Positions 17,301 through 26,984 of a DNA stretch of 34,060 bases are shown here, piece by piece. A program made the translations under genes and the position numbers. Positions within the stretch are counted from its first letter, which is position 1. Every line of letters starts with the position of its first letter. Source of the DNA: an uncultured Granulosicoccaceae bacterium (GTDB lineage: Bacteria > Pseudomonadota > Gammaproteobacteria > Granulosicoccales > Granulosicoccaceae); contig CALLOA010000108.1 of assembly GCA_938005265.1 (NCBI GenBank), positions 1 to 34,060 on the forward strand. Reading direction: 5' to 3'. The notes beneath the pieces are model-generated. The model was given only the letters and a program-made list of their open reading frames with translations. It was not told where the DNA came from and searched no databases.

Positions 17301-19223
17301 TTACGTTTTTTCCGGCCTGCCAGTCAGGCTTTCTTCCACATTACCAATAGACTGGCCGGCCATAAACTCTCTGACGCTGGCATTCATGCGACGCTCTACA
17401 TACTGAGCACTGCCGTGTTCAATGTCTGCAATCGCGGATTTAATAATATCAGCATCATCACCTTCAATCGCGGTTTTCAGCGTGGCACACAACGAATCCA
17501 GCTGCGCACGCTCATCAGGGTCAAGAAACCGCTCACCATCAGCCTGCAATGCACTTTGCAGTGCTTCTATGACACGTTCGCCTTCAACTTTTTGCTCAGC
17601 AAGCTTTCTGGCATGCATGTCTTGTGTTGCGCTGGCCATGGAATCGAGCAACATTTTTTCAATCTGCGCATCCGAAAGGCCATAAGACGGCTTGACATCA
17701 ATACTGGCAACCACCCCGCTTTCACGCTCGATCGCGCTCACTGTAAGCAAGCCGTCCGCATCAACCTGGAAGACCACTTGAATGCGGGGTTTTCCAGCTA
17801 CCATGGGCGGGATATCACGCAATTCAAATCTCGCTAAAGAGCGACAGTCAGCTACCATTTCCCGTTCGCCCTGTACCACATGCAACGCCATCGCAGTCTG
17901 GCCATCCTTGTGAGTGGTGAACTCCTGAGCACGAGCAATAGGTATTGTGGTGTTACGCGGTATTATTTTTTCGACCAAACCTCCCATGGTTTCCAGTCCC
18001 AGAGACAGAGGAGCAACATCAAGCAGCAACATCTCGGCATCAGGCTTGTTACCAGCCAGAATATCCGCTTGCAAGGCGGCACCCACAGCGACAACTTCGT
18101 CAGGGTCAATATCTGTCAATACTTCCTGTTCGAAAAATTCACTGACTAATGAGCGCAGCAATGGAACACGGGTTGAGCCTCCTACCATGACAGCAGCTTT
18201 GATGGCTGATTTCTCGATCGCAGCATCGCGCAGCACACGCCTGCATGGCGCTAGCGTTCTACGGATGAGCGGCTCAACCAGCTCATTAAATTGATTACGT
18301 TCCAGCGACAGGTTTATTTCTGCACCACTGAGCAGGGCAAGCTTTATCTCAGTAGTATCCGCAGAACTGAGCGCTTCCTTCGCAGATCTCGCAGCTGCAT
18401 GCACGGCACGTAGATCGGCTGGTTCTGTGAGCTCCGTAATCGCAGCACTTTTCTTGATCCATTGCACCAGAGCATTATCCAGATCATCGCCACCCAACGC
18501 CGTATCACCAGCTGTCGCCAGAACCTCAAACAGGCCGCGATTCATACGCAGCAGGGAAATATCAAAAGTACCACCGCCAAAGTCATAAATCGCAACGATG
18601 CTGTCATTGTCCACGTCACCGGATGAAAGCTTTTTATCGAGACCGTAGGCAATTGCAGCGGCGGTAGGCTCATTCAGTAAGCGCAGCACATGCAAACCGG
18701 CTATTTTCGCGGCGTCTTTTGTTGCCTGCCTTTGCGCATCATCAAAATACGCAGGCACCGTAATGACTGCACCTACCAGCTCTCCGCCCAGACTTTCCTC
18801 TGCCCTGCTACGCAGCTCTTTCAAGATTTCAGCTGACACCTCAACCGGTGTGACGTCTCCTGCAGCTGTGTGCAATCGTGGTGATGATGCAGTTGACGAG
18901 GTTGCGACTTTAACTGCCAGTCCCTGCTGGCCTTGTACCTCTTCAAGACTCTTGCCCACCATTCGCTTGACCGAGCTGATTGTATTAAGCGGATCGGTCA
19001 ACGCATATTGTTGGGCCTCACGCCCGACACAACTGCCATCACCACTATAGTTGACGACAGAGGGCACAATGGCGTGGCCCTGCGCATCGCGGAGTACGGT
19101 TGCAGAGCCGCTTCTGACAGTGGCTACAAGAGAGTTGGTTGTACCCAGGTCGATACCCACCGCCAATCTATGCTGATGTGGCGCTGGTGCCTGACCTGGT
19201 TCTGAAATTTGCAATAGTGCCAT
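17301..19223 (-). CDS. hscA: Fe-S assembly chaperone HscA (Hsp70 family)
   Basis: Specialised Hsp70 that, with HscB, drives transfer of clusters from IscU. The 640-residue protein has the Hsp70 nucleotide-binding signatures [12 protein letters not shown] near residue 24, [14 protein letters not shown], and [13 protein letters not shown], and a substrate-binding domain ([11 protein letters not shown] ... [17 protein letters not shown]). The length and the short C-terminal part fit HscA rather than DnaK (about 616 versus 638 with a disordered tail). Neighbours settle the call: hscB lies 27 bases upstream and fdx downstream. No strong ribosome site precedes the ATG, so coupling to hscB translation is likely. 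Confidence 0.97.
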   Translation of the reverse strand: MALLQISEPGQAPAPHQHRLAVGIDLGTTNSLVATVRSGSATVLRDAQGHAIVPSVVNYSGDGSCVGREAQQYALTDPLNTISSVKRMVGKSLEEVQGQQGLAVKVATSSTASSPRLHTAAGDVTPVEVSAEILKELRSRAEESLGGELVGAVITVPAYFDDAQRQATKDAAKIAGLHVLRLLNEPTAAAIAYGLDKKLSSGDVDNDSIVAIYDFGGGTFDISLLRMNRGLFEVLATAGDTALGGDDLDNALVQWIKKSAAITELTEPADLRAVHAAARSAKEALSSADTTEIKLALLSGAEINLSLERNQFNELVEPLIRRTLAPCRRVLRDAAIEKSAIKAAVMVGGSTRVPLLRSLVSEFFEQEVLTDIDPDEVVAVGAALQADILAGNKPDAEMLLLDVAPLSLGLETMGGLVEKIIPRNTTIPIARAQEFTTHKDGQTAMALHVVQGEREMVADCRSLARFELRDIPPMVAGKPRIQVVFQVDADGLLTVSAIERESGVVASIDVKPSYGLSDAQIEKMLLDSMASATQDMHARKLAEQKVEGERVIEALQSALQADGERFLDPDERAQLDSLCATLKTAIEGDDADIIKSAIADIEHGSAQYVERRMNASVREFMAGQSIGNVEESLTGRPEKT

Positions 19224-19250
19224 TAGATTTGCCGATAATGCCGGGCCGGA

Positions 19251-19790
19251 TCAAGCGTCGTCATCGAGACGAGCCTCTGCTTCACCGACTTCGCTTAGCA
19301 GTTTATCCAGAAATTGCCATTCACGCGCCCTATTTCGCGACTCCGTGTGATCTTCAGCCGAAAAGCTACGATCAAACGCCAGACTGACGCCTTCTATTTC
19401 TTCGCGAATCACTTTACGAACTTTGTCTACCGCTAGATAAGGGTCAGCTGATGACGGTATTTCTTCCAGCGCCTCTCTGAGTTCCATTTGACTCATGAGG
19501 AATTCGGGAGCCATCTGTGTATCAGTTTCGACGTCCAGATCAATATCGTTGAGCTTTAAAAGGTAGCTGGCACGGGACAATGGTTTCGCTAGCGTATCGT
19601 GGGCAGAATTAATGTGCGCAGCAGCTTGTACCGACCATCGCTTTTCAGCCTCGCTGGCAGCAGCAAATTTATCCGGATGAATCATTCGCTGAAGCTCCAT
19701 ATAGCGAGCTTTTAGTTTTCCCTCATCGACGTTGAACTGCTTGGGCAGATCAAACAAATCGAAATAATCGCTGGAAAGGCTGATTTGCAT
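19251..19790 (-). CDS. hscB: Fe-S assembly co-chaperone HscB (J-domain)
   Basis: A J-domain protein of 179 residues that delivers IscU to HscA and stimulates its ATPase. The N-terminal J domain holds the HPD motif at residues 38-40 in MIHPDKFAAASEAEK. The C-terminal three-helix region (SQMELREALEEIP) is typical of HscB, where it binds IscU. The upstream spacer to iscA is 371 bases and contains a hairpin and a triple repeat, so hscB may start a second transcript. Confidence 0.96.
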   Translation of the reverse strand: MQISLSSDYFDLFDLPKQFNVDEGKLKARYMELQRMIHPDKFAAASEAEKRWSVQAAAHINSAHDTLAKPLSRASYLLKLNDIDLDVETDTQMAPEFLMSQMELREALEEIPSSADPYLAVDKVRKVIREEIEGVSLAFDRSFSAEDHTESRNRAREWQFLDKLLSEVGEAEARLDDDA

Positions 19791-19990
19791 TGCTTGATTT
19801 GTGGCCGGTCTGGTTTATTTCGAATTTCTCCAGCAAAAGCTGCTGGTGTAGCTGCAGGGTCCACTGTTTCGACAGACGCACCTGGTGCTCGCCAACACAC
19901 ATTTTGCTCTACGCACTAATGAGGGGTGCTCGAACCAGAGCGTCAAGATTTATTGCAGGTAACAGAACGCGTGTTGCACGTTTTTGCAAA

Positions 19991-20032
19991 AAGAGTCTTA
20001 CAGTAAGAGTCTTGCGGTAAGAGTTCGCAGAA
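19991..20032. repeat. Three tandem copies of a 14-bp unit in the iscA-hscB spacer
   Basis: AAGAGTCTTACAGT (19991-20004), AAGAGTCTTGCGGT (20005-20018) and a partial third copy AAGAGTTCGCAG from 20019 are directly adjacent. Each of the first two nearly reads as a short palindrome (CTTACAGTAAG across the junction). The 371-base spacer 19791-20161 contains this repeat, the iscA hairpin, and no supported gene. Confidence 0.8.
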
Positions 20033-20088
20033 AATTTCTTGCCGTCTGCCTGGCCGACGTTCGAGCCAACACCTCGTTTACATGAAAT

Positions 20089-20124
20089 AAGGCCGGGCCG
20101 TTAAAACTTAAAGAGCCCAGCCTT
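20089..20124 (-). terminator. Stem-loop downstream of iscA
   Basis: AAGGCCGGGC (20089-20098) and GCCCAGCCTT (20115-20124) pair over 10 bases with one G-U and a 16-base loop. It lies about 40 bases after the iscA stop. On the minus strand only ATTTCATG follows, so it may terminate partly or protect the iscRSUA mRNA 3' end. Confidence 0.55.
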
Positions 20125-20161
20125 GAAGATTCCCTCGGACAACTCGAAAAGAAACTGATCG

Positions 20162-20485
20162 TCACACATTGAATGATTCACCACAGCCACATTCATCCTT
20201 GACGTTGGGATTTTTAAATTTGAACCCTTCGTTCAGACCTTCCTTACCAAAATCAAGCTCGGTACCGTCGAGATAAACCAGACTCTTCTGATCCACCACC
20301 ACAGTCACATCCCGATCTTCAAAAACGCTGTCGTTGGCAGCCACCTCATCAGCGAATTCGAGCACGTACGCCATACCCGAACAACCTGTAGTGCGCACAG
20401 CCAGACGCAGACCGATACCCGATCCGCGCTTACCCAGATAATCCTTAACGTGTTCAGCTGCTGATTCTGTGAGTGTAATTGCCAT
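20162..20485 (-). CDS. iscA: A-type Fe-S carrier protein IscA
   Basis: HesB/IscA-family protein of 107 residues that carries or inserts Fe-S clusters or iron in the cytosol. The three ligand cysteines are Cys35 (TTGCSGMAY), Cys99 and Cys101 ([11 protein letters not shown]), at the positions of E. coli IscA. It starts 24 bases after iscU and ends before a stem-loop and a long spacer. Full length. Confidence 0.97.
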   Translation of the reverse strand: MAITLTESAAEHVKDYLGKRGSGIGLRLAVRTTGCSGMAYVLEFADEVAANDSVFEDRDVTVVVDQKSLVYLDGTELDFGKEGLNEGFKFKNPNVKDECGCGESFNV

Positions 20486-20509
20486 AGGTGCTGTACCTAA
20501 GTGGGGGTT

Positions 20510-20902
20510 TTAAGCCACTTTTTCTGTTTTCTTTGACTTGATATCGGCAATTGCCGCCGCAATTGCATCTTCTGCCAATACAGAACAGTGAATTTTTACA
20601 GGCGGTAGTGCCAACTCTTCGGCAATATGCTTGTTCTTGATCTGCTCGACTTCGTCAAGGGTCTTGCCTTTGACCATTTCTGTGACCAGCGAAGAAGAAG
20701 CAATCGCTGAACCGCAGCCATAAGTCTTGAACTTGGCATCTTCGATCACGCCGTCATCATTGACCTTGATTTGCAGACGCATTACGTCACCACAGGCAGG
20801 AGCACCCACCATGCCGGTACCGACATTCGGGTCATCCTTGTCCAGTGTGCCAACATTTCGAGGATTCTCGTAGTGATCAAGAACTTTATCGCTATAGGCC
20901 AT
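20510..20902 (-). CDS. iscU: Fe-S cluster scaffold protein IscU
   Basis: Scaffold on which IscS-derived sulfur and iron are assembled into [2Fe-2S] clusters. The 130-residue protein keeps Cys37 and Asp39 (GAPACGDVM), Cys63 (YGCGSA), His105 and Cys106 (KIHCSVLAED), and the LPPVK motif at 99-103 that HscA recognises. A GGGAG ribosome site precedes the ATG. The gap to iscS is 284 bases, longer than usual, and contains no gene I can support. Confidence 0.98.
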   Translation of the reverse strand: MAYSDKVLDHYENPRNVGTLDKDDPNVGTGMVGAPACGDVMRLQIKVNDDGVIEDAKFKTYGCGSAIASSSLVTEMVKGKTLDEVEQIKNKHIAEELALPPVKIHCSVLAEDAIAAAIADIKSKKTEKVA

Positions 20903-21186
20903 GGGTTTCTCCCGTCAACTTGTTTGGTTATAACAATATACGTAAGCGAAAGCCGATATGGCTCAAGCCCGAATATTGAAGGTATTTCAATAGGGTTGCT
21001 ACCTAATGACGCCATTATATGGGCATTGGGCAAGCAATTCATCAAGCGACACCGGTTTTTGCAGCCAGCCTGGTGCTGGACCAGCCTCAAACTCCTGCAA
21101 AAAGCCAAAAGTGTCACAGTAAGTCCGCCGGATATGAGTAGTATCGTACCGGCCGAACGGGTCAACTATCTACTGGGTAGCCCGGC

Positions 21187-22410
21187 TTAGTGAGCGGCCC
21201 ATTCAACGGTATCGAGATCGATTCCTTCTTTGTGCATATCCCAAAGCGGTGACAAAGCGCGCAGTTTCTCAACGGCGGTACGCACCGATTTGATCGTAAA
21301 ATCGACCTCTTCCTCAGTTGTAAACCGGCCCATTGTGAAACGAATGGAGCTGTGGGCCAGCTCATCGTTGCGCCCTAAAGCCCGCAATACATACGATGGT
21401 TCAAGGCTGGCACTTGTGCAAGCCGACCCACTGGAAACGGCAACATCCTTCAACGACATGATGAGGCTTTCACCTTCAACAAAATTAAAACTGATATTGA
21501 GGTTACCGGGAATTCGATGCTCGAGATCGCCGTTCAGGTAAATCTCTTCCATATCCTTCACACCATTCCACAAGCGGTCACGCAACATGCGCATGCGCTC
21601 GTTCTCGGCACCCATTTCTTCACCAGCGATACGAAAGCTCTCGCCCATACCCACTAGCTGATGAGTCGCCAGGGTTCCGGAACGCATACCTCGCTCATGG
21701 CCGCCACCGTGAATCTGGGCCTCGAGGCGAACTCGCGGTTTACGTCTTACATATAGCGCTCCAACACCCTTCGGCCCGTATACCTTGTGGGCACAGAGTG
21801 ACATGAGGTCGACGTTCATCGCTTCAACATCGATTGGCACTTTACCGGGACTCTGGGCGGCATCGACGTGTAAGAGAATCTTTCTCTCGCGAGTAATTTT
21901 ACCGATCGCCTCGATATCCTGAATAACACCAATTTCGTTGTTAACGTGCATTACCGACACCAGAGTTGTGTCGTCACGCAAGGCTTGCTTAAACACATCA
22001 AGATCCAGTAATCCGTTGTCCAATGGATCCAGGTAGGTCACTTCGAAACCGTCACGCTCCAGTTGGCGACAGGTGTCCAGCACAGCTTTGTGCTCTGTCT
22101 TGACCGTGACGATATGCTTGCCCTTCTTCTTGTTAAATTCGGCTGCACCTTTGATGGCAAGGTTGTCTGACTCGGTTGCACCTGATGTCCAGACGATCTC
22201 ACGCGGATCTGCACCGATGAGCTTCGCTACGTTGAGACGCGCCTCCTCGACTGCTTCTTCAGCTTTCCAGCCAAATGGATGAGAGCGCGAAGCAGGATTT
22301 CCGAAGTTACCCTGGTTTGTCAGGCAATCCATCATTTTCTTCGCTACCCGCTCGTCAACTGGCGTGGTGGCCGAGTAGTCGAGATAAATTGGGACGCTTA
22401 AATTACTCAC
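21187..22410 (-). CDS. iscS: Cysteine desulfurase IscS
   Basis: PLP enzyme that converts cysteine to alanine and passes the persulfide sulfur to IscU and tRNA-thiolation partners. The 407-residue protein has [11 protein letters not shown] at the N terminus, His107 (TEHKAVLD) stacking on PLP, Lys209 ([11 protein letters not shown]) as the Schiff base lysine, and the catalytic Cys331 in [15 protein letters not shown]. The C terminus ([12 protein letters not shown]) is the conserved IscU-binding tail of group I NifS/IscS proteins. It follows iscR by 312 bases. Confidence 0.98.
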   Translation of the reverse strand: MSNLSVPIYLDYSATTPVDERVAKKMMDCLTNQGNFGNPASRSHPFGWKAEEAVEEARLNVAKLIGADPREIVWTSGATESDNLAIKGAAEFNKKKGKHIVTVKTEHKAVLDTCRQLERDGFEVTYLDPLDNGLLDLDVFKQALRDDTTLVSVMHVNNEIGVIQDIEAIGKITRERKILLHVDAAQSPGKVPIDVEAMNVDLMSLCAHKVYGPKGVGALYVRRKPRVRLEAQIHGGGHERGMRSGTLATHQLVGMGESFRIAGEEMGAENERMRMLRDRLWNGVKDMEEIYLNGDLEHRIPGNLNISFNFVEGESLIMSLKDVAVSSGSACTSASLEPSYVLRALGRNDELAHSSIRFTMGRFTTEEEVDFTIKSVRTAVEKLRALSPLWDMHKEGIDLDTVEWAAH

Positions 22411-22477
22411 TTCGGTGATTCCTCTGTTAATCCTGGTTTAGCGGGAATCTCCGGCTGACTCATCCGGAACCCGTTTT

Positions 22478-22535
22478 ATTTAAAAGTTACTGATTTAAAA
22501 GTTAATGTCTTCTTTACACGTTATCTACACGTTAT
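22478..22535. repeat. Two short tandem duplications in the iscR-iscS spacer
   Basis: ATTTAAAAGTTA occurs at 22478 and 22493 (period 15), and TACACGTTAT at 22515 and 22526 (period 11). The spacer 22411-22722 (312 bases) otherwise shows no gene, terminator or promoter that I can support. Confidence 0.7.
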
Positions 22536-22722
22536 GGCTCAACAAACTGACAAAATGGCTGAGCGCCTGAATAAACCATAACAGCATGCTGCTGCTGCCG
22601 CATGACTAATATTCAAGAAGCTCGGCAGATCGATCCATTTCCTCTAAACGACGCTTCCTGCCAGCGATTCCTGCAAACATCTCCGGCACCAATCGTGTCT
22701 GACTGATCCCTGGTGCTGCCAA

Positions 22723-23268
22723 TTACCTGCTATTAACAGCAATACCATGAGAGCCTATCCCACCCAGGGAAGAACCACTCTCCGGTGCTATCAAGTGACG
22801 CCTCAAAACGACTTTTTGCTCGGTATTCAAGTTGCCAGGTTGACCAAGGCTCACACCAGTGCGTGCTACGTGCTGGTCAATCAGATCCTGCAAGGATACG
22901 TTCTGCAAAAATTCCTCGATCTGCTCACTCAGGCTCTCCCACAAATCGTGGGTCAAACAACGTCCGTGGCTCAGGCAATCCTGGCGCCCTGCGCAGCTGG
23001 TTGCATCAACAGACTCGTCAACCGCGAAGATTATCTGTGCGACCGCGACCTGGCTAAGCGGTCTTGCGACTCTATAGCCACCTCCAGGTCCACGAGTGCT
23101 CTTGACCAGATTGTTCTTGCGCAACTTCGCAAATAATTGCTCAAGGTAGGATAACGACAGTTCCTGGCGTTCCGATATTTCAGCCAGCGCGACTGGACCC
23201 TCGGTACCATGCAGTGCCAGATCGAGCATCGCGGTAACTGCGTACCTGCCTTTGGTAGTGAGCTTCAT
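22723..23268 (-). CDS. iscR: Fe-S cluster-responsive transcription regulator IscR (Rrf2 family)
   Basis: Winged-helix repressor that carries a [2Fe-2S] cluster and represses the isc genes when clusters are plentiful. The frame runs to 23340, but I choose ATG 23268 ([20 protein letters not shown], 181 aa): it matches the family start, has AAGG upstream, and the longer form would cover the promoter. The cluster ligands Cys92, Cys98, Cys104 and His107 are present at E. coli numbering. The recognition region [18 protein letters not shown] is conserved. It heads the ISC locus and its own promoter carries an IscR site, so it is very likely autorepressed. Confidence 0.97.
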   Translation of the reverse strand: MKLTTKGRYAVTAMLDLALHGTEGPVALAEISERQELSLSYLEQLFAKLRKNNLVKSTRGPGGGYRVARPLSQVAVAQIIFAVDESVDATSCAGRQDCLSHGRCLTHDLWESLSEQIEEFLQNVSLQDLIDQHVARTGVSLGQPGNLNTEQKVVLRRHLIAPESGSSLGGIGSHGIAVNSR

Positions 23269-23299
23269 ATGCCTTACTCTGGGTAGTGATACGACACCG

Positions 23300-23344
23300 T
23301 TTATAATGTGGATGTTTTCATAACCAAGTAATTTAGTCAAGTAT
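23300..23344 (-). promoter_or_regulatory. iscR promoter with a type 1 IscR operator
   Basis: On the minus strand a 25-base segment (23344-23320) beginning ATACTTGACTAAATTAC matches the type 1 IscR consensus ATASYYGACTRWWWYAGTC...STAT at 22 of 25 positions. It overlaps the -35 hexamer TTGGTT, which is followed after 16 bases by the -10 TATAAA (23305-23300). The predicted start is near 23293, about 25 bases before the iscR ATG. This is the arrangement that gives holo-IscR autorepression in E. coli. Confidence 0.85.
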
Positions 23345-23375
23345 TATTAAAACACCGACAACCCGGCCCTCGCCT

Positions 23376-24182
23376 TCATGATCCGGTCTTCAGGCTCGCT
23401 TTCCCGGACTCCCCGGCGGAAAACGCGGCATCGTGTTTTGTGACGACTTTTTCAAATTCACTTAGTCTGGCCTGGAGTTGTGCCAGCTCATGTCTCAGCT
23501 GTTCTACCTCGTCTTTGTGCGCCTCTGTCGGTGCATCCACCGCATAAGAATCAAAAGCCTCACGATCGGCTTCGAAGCGGCGCTTGCAATCAGCATCGGA
23601 CGGGTCCTGACAGGCAACAATTTTACCGGGGATGCCAACAACAGTCGCACCATCAGGCACTTCATTCAGCACGACTGCATTAGAGCCTATGCGGCAATTA
23701 CTGCCCACGCGGAAGGGCCCGAGAATTTTCGCTCCAGCACCGACAATAACGTTATCTCCAAGCGTTGGATGTCTTTTGCCGGGCTTCATTTTACGCCCGC
23801 CCAGGGTGACACCCTGATAGAGCGTCACATCATCACCGATTTCAGTAGTTTCACCAATGACGACACCCAGCCCGTGATCAATAAAGAACCTCCTGCCTAT
23901 GGTCGCGCCAGGATGAATATCGATAGCAGTCAGCCAGCGCGAGACGTTCGATAAAAACCGTGCAAGCCATTTAAGGCCTTTATTCCAGAGCCAGTGATTA
24001 ATACGGTGAGCCAGAATGGCGTGAACACCCGGATAGGTGGTTAAAATTTCAAGTGAATTACGCGATGCCGGATCGCGATCAAACACGCAATTGACATCTT
24101 CTTTAATTAGTTTCCACATAACAATTGAACTGGCAGTTGCCTTCTTCCCTTGAATGGCCTGGTACGAGATTGCATCTGTCAT
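23376..24182 (-). CDS. cysE: Serine O-acetyltransferase CysE
   Basis: Transfers acetyl from acetyl-CoA to serine, the committed step of cysteine synthesis. The left-handed beta-helix of hexapeptide repeats runs from about [16 protein letters not shown] to [15 protein letters not shown], with active-site His in [11 protein letters not shown] and the [10 protein letters not shown] loop. The tail has a predicted coiled coil ([17 protein letters not shown]). Two starts are possible: 24182, and an internal ATG at 24119 ([17 protein letters not shown]), which fits the short CysE form better; neither has a strong ribosome site. Being next to iscR links cysteine supply with IscS, a placement known in other gammaproteobacteria. 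Confidence 0.94.
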   Translation of the reverse strand: MTDAISYQAIQGKKATASSIVMWKLIKEDVNCVFDRDPASRNSLEILTTYPGVHAILAHRINHWLWNKGLKWLARFLSNVSRWLTAIDIHPGATIGRRFFIDHGLGVVIGETTEIGDDVTLYQGVTLGGRKMKPGKRHPTLGDNVIVGAGAKILGPFRVGSNCRIGSNAVVLNEVPDGATVVGIPGKIVACQDPSDADCKRRFEADREAFDSYAVDAPTEAHKDEVEQLRHELAQLQARLSEFEKVVTKHDAAFSAGESGKASLKTGS

Positions 24183-24238
24183 CCTGCAAACGCCGCCCGA
24201 CAGCGGTCAATTTAATACCTGATCTGTTTACTTGGTTA

Positions 24239-25042
24239 TTATAGGGACCGACGACCACTTTTTACAACCACGGATTTCTCCACAGCGGTCAAAAAACCAC
24301 GCAGAATCTGCACTTCAGACTGCAGTACCCGACTACGACGAAAAAGCCTCTGCAATCGTTGCATCAACAATCGCGGATTTTCCGGGTTCAGAAAACCGGT
24401 TTCTACCATCACAGACTCAAGATGAGTAAAGAAATGCTGCATTGCCGCATGATTGGCCGGAGGATCATCATCTGCTGTGGCAGCGGCATCGACGGATACT
24501 GCGTGTGACGGCTCCACATCGGACAAAGCGTCGCCCTGAATATCGTAATCAAAGCCGACCGAACGACGCATTTCATAGGCAACGACCTGAACAGCACTGG
24601 CCAGATTCAGGGAACTGAAATCCGGATTCGACGGGATCCACAAACGGCCGTTGCAACAGGCCAGCTCTTCATTGGTCAAACCTGAGCGCTCACGCCCGAA
24701 AACAACGGCCGTTGCCACCTGATCACTTTTAATTCTTTCAGCCACCTCTGGCACATCACTCACACTCCACTCCATGGAGCGCGAACGCGCACTGGTACCA
24801 TAAACATTGATGCAGTCTGCAATGGCATCTTCAATCGAGTCAAAAACCTCAGCACAGCGAACAATGTCATCAGCACCTGATGCTCTGGCGAGGGCTTCTG
24901 CCGTCATATATTTGCAGGGCTTAACCAACCTGAGCTTAGAGAATCCCATGGTTTTCATGGCGCGAGCAGCTGCTCCGATGTTACCGGAGTGAGTCGTTTC
25001 AACCAGTACAAAGCAAAGTTCGTCACTGTTTATGGAAGTCAT
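24239..25042 (-). CDS. trmJ: tRNA (cytidine/uridine-2'-O-)-methyltransferase TrmJ
   Basis: SPOUT-family enzyme that methylates the 2'-O of nucleotide 32 in the anticodon loop of several tRNAs. The 267-residue protein has the N-terminal VLVETTHSGNIGAAARAMK segment and the knot motifs VVFGRERSGLTNEEL and IPSNPDFSSLNLASAVQV that bind S-adenosylmethionine. A C-terminal extension of about 90 residues follows, as in E. coli TrmJ, where it aids tRNA binding. It stands between suhB (divergent) and cysE/iscR, the same neighbourhood as in E. coli. Confidence 0.95.
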   Translation of the reverse strand: MTSINSDELCFVLVETTHSGNIGAAARAMKTMGFSKLRLVKPCKYMTAEALARASGADDIVRCAEVFDSIEDAIADCINVYGTSARSRSMEWSVSDVPEVAERIKSDQVATAVVFGRERSGLTNEELACCNGRLWIPSNPDFSSLNLASAVQVVAYEMRRSVGFDYDIQGDALSDVEPSHAVSVDAAATADDDPPANHAAMQHFFTHLESVMVETGFLNPENPRLLMQRLQRLFRRSRVLQSEVQILRGFLTAVEKSVVVKSGRRSL

Positions 25043-25193
25043 TACAAAGTCACCAGATCGGTCATTTGCCAGTCAATAAAAAAGTTTCTGCAGGCATTTT
25101 TGCCGGCAGATTCAGTTAACTATGAGCACAGGGCGATTATGCCAGTCGAACCTGCTATGCTCGCAGATAATCCTCTTTAAAGAAATTTTCAAC

Positions 25194-25997
25194 ATGCACC
25201 CGATGCTCAACATAGCCGTGCGCGCGGCACGCGCTGCAGGCAATGTAATAACCCGCAACATGGATCGGGTGGACACGCTAAAGATTGACCACAAGCAACG
25301 CAACGACATGGTAAGCGAAGTCGACCGCCAAGCAGAATCAGAAGTCCTGCGTGTGCTCAACAAGGCCTACCCGGATCATGCAGTGCTTGGCGAGGAAGGC
25401 GGGCTGATCGGCAATGCAAACGCTGAATACACATGGATTGTGGATCCATTGGATGGCACTACCAATTTTTTGCATGGTTTCCCGCACTTCAATGTGTCAA
25501 TCGCGTTAAAGCACAAAGGCCGTATGTCACAGGCCGTAGTATACAACCCGGTCAGCCAGGAACTGTTTACAGCAACACGCGGTGATGGTGCCTGGCTCAA
25601 TAACAAACGAATTCGCGTCAGCAAAACTCACGCTATGTCAGAGGCACTAGTCGGCAACGGCTTTCCCTACCGGGATGGAGATGATCTGGGCAAACATATC
25701 GACATGACGCGTGAACTGACGAGCAGGTGTTTGGGCATACGCAGGCCGGGTGCCTGTGCGCTGGATATGGCATTCGTCGCTGCCGGGCGCCTTGATGGCT
25801 ACTGGATTAGTGGCTTTTCAGAATGGGATGTCGCAGCAGGCGCACTCATAGTTCGTGAAGCCGGTGGCCTTGTTAATGATTACGCTGGCGGCAGTGACTA
25901 CGTCAGCAGCAGAACGCTGGTCTGCGGTAATCCAAAAATAGCGCACGGCATGATTGGAGTTATAAAGCCCATTGCCGGCTCGCTGGTGACCGGCTAG
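25194..25997 (+). CDS. suhB: Inositol-1-monophosphatase family protein SuhB
   Basis: Mg-dependent phosphatase fold; in E. coli SuhB also joins the rRNA antitermination complex. The frame opens at 25122, but the ATG at 25194 (MHPMLNIAVRAARAAGN, 267 aa) matches the family start exactly. Metal and substrate motifs are complete: GEEGG at 66-70, WIVDPLDGTTNF at 81-92, and EWDVAAGALIVREAGG near the C terminus. It diverges from trmJ with about 150 bases between and converges on secF with a 20-base gap. Confidence 0.95.
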   Translation: MHPMLNIAVRAARAAGNVITRNMDRVDTLKIDHKQRNDMVSEVDRQAESEVLRVLNKAYPDHAVLGEEGGLIGNANAEYTWIVDPLDGTTNFLHGFPHFNVSIALKHKGRMSQAVVYNPVSQELFTATRGDGAWLNNKRIRVSKTHAMSEALVGNGFPYRDGDDLGKHIDMTRELTSRCLGIRRPGACALDMAFVAAGRLDGYWISGFSEWDVAAGALIVREAGGLVNDYAGGSDYVSSRTLVCGNPKIAHGMIGVIKPIAGSLVTG

Positions 25998-26017
25998 GAA
26001 TCTCCCTGCCCCCGGTG

Positions 26018-26959
26018 CTAGGGAACGCTCTCCATATCGGCACCCTCTTTCTCGACGGGCATCAATTCCTCGCGAGTAATACCCAGAGCAAGGACCGCAG
26101 TACTGGCTACAAATATTGATGAATAAGTACCCACTACCACACCAATTATCAATGCCAAGGCAAAACCGCTGATAATTTTACCGCCAAAAATAAACAGGCA
26201 TAGCAACACCATCAGTGTCGTCAGTGACGTTATGACGGTTCGCGAAAGCGTCTGGTTAACCGACGTGTTGATAACTTCAGCCGGTGAGCCTCGCCTCATA
26301 CCTCGGAAATTTTCGCGAATACGGTCAAATACCACGATCGTATCATTCAGTGAGTAGCCAATTACCGCAAGAATAGCTGCCAGCACTGTGAGATCGAAAT
26401 CCAGCTGGAACAATGCAAAGATACCGACAGTGATGACAACGTCGTGCACCAACGCCAAAACAGAGCCAACCGAGAATTTCTTCTCAAAACGAAACCAGAT
26501 ATAGACAACGATTGCGAACAGCGCACTAAGAATGGCCAGCCCGCCCTGCTCACGCAATGCTTCACCCACCTGCGGGCCAACGAATTCGACGCGACGCATG
26601 TCGAGTTCGCCATCTGTCGTACCGGACAGGACATCCAGCACTTGCTGACTCAGTTTGGCACGATCAGCACCTTCTTCCTGCGGGGCAATGCGGATCAGTA
26701 CATCGCGACTGGTGCCGAAATTCTGCACCGACGCATCCGGCAAGCCGGACGCCGCAAGGGTCTCACGAATACGGTTGAGATCGGCGGTTTCAGGATAACC
26801 GACCTCAATAATGTTTCCGCCGGTAAAATCCAGGCCGAAATTGAGACCACGGGCCAGAATGAAAACCAAAGCCAGTGCCAACAGCACACCGGACAGAATC
26901 CAGGCCGGTTTCCGCATGCCCATGAAATCGATATTGGTATTACTGATCAGGTTACGCAT
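26018..26959 (-). CDS. secF: Protein translocase subunit SecF
   Basis: RND-like membrane subunit that, with SecD, uses the proton gradient to help pull exported proteins through SecYEG. The 313-residue protein has a first transmembrane helix at about 19-39, a short periplasmic P4 domain (FTGGNIIEVGYPETADL), then five C-terminal helices with the conserved YSLNDTIVVFDRIRENFR and TLSRTVITSLTTLMVLL. It begins 25 bases after secD and is the last gene of the queA-tgt-yajC-secD-secF block. Confidence 0.97.
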   Translation of the reverse strand: MRNLISNTNIDFMGMRKPAWILSGVLLALALVFILARGLNFGLDFTGGNIIEVGYPETADLNRIRETLAASGLPDASVQNFGTSRDVLIRIAPQEEGADRAKLSQQVLDVLSGTTDGELDMRRVEFVGPQVGEALREQGGLAILSALFAIVVYIWFRFEKKFSVGSVLALVHDVVITVGIFALFQLDFDLTVLAAILAVIGYSLNDTIVVFDRIRENFRGMRRGSPAEVINTSVNQTLSRTVITSLTTLMVLLCLFIFGGKIISGFALALIIGVVVGTYSSIFVASTAVLALGITREELMPVEKEGADMESVP

Positions 26960-26984
26960 AATTTTTTTCGCCTACTCAACCTTG

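Noticed and set aside
20782..21186. Open frames in the iscS-iscU spacer on both strands, including one of about 54 codons ending LDELLAQCPYNGVIR
   Set aside because: The protein-like frame has no start codon after its upstream stop, and the longer minus-strand frame overlaps iscU; no family is recognised. It could be a decayed fragment but I cannot support it.
23269..23340. N-terminal extension of IscR from the earlier start
   Set aside because: It would cover the IscR operator and the -10 element; the family start at 23268 has a ribosome site.
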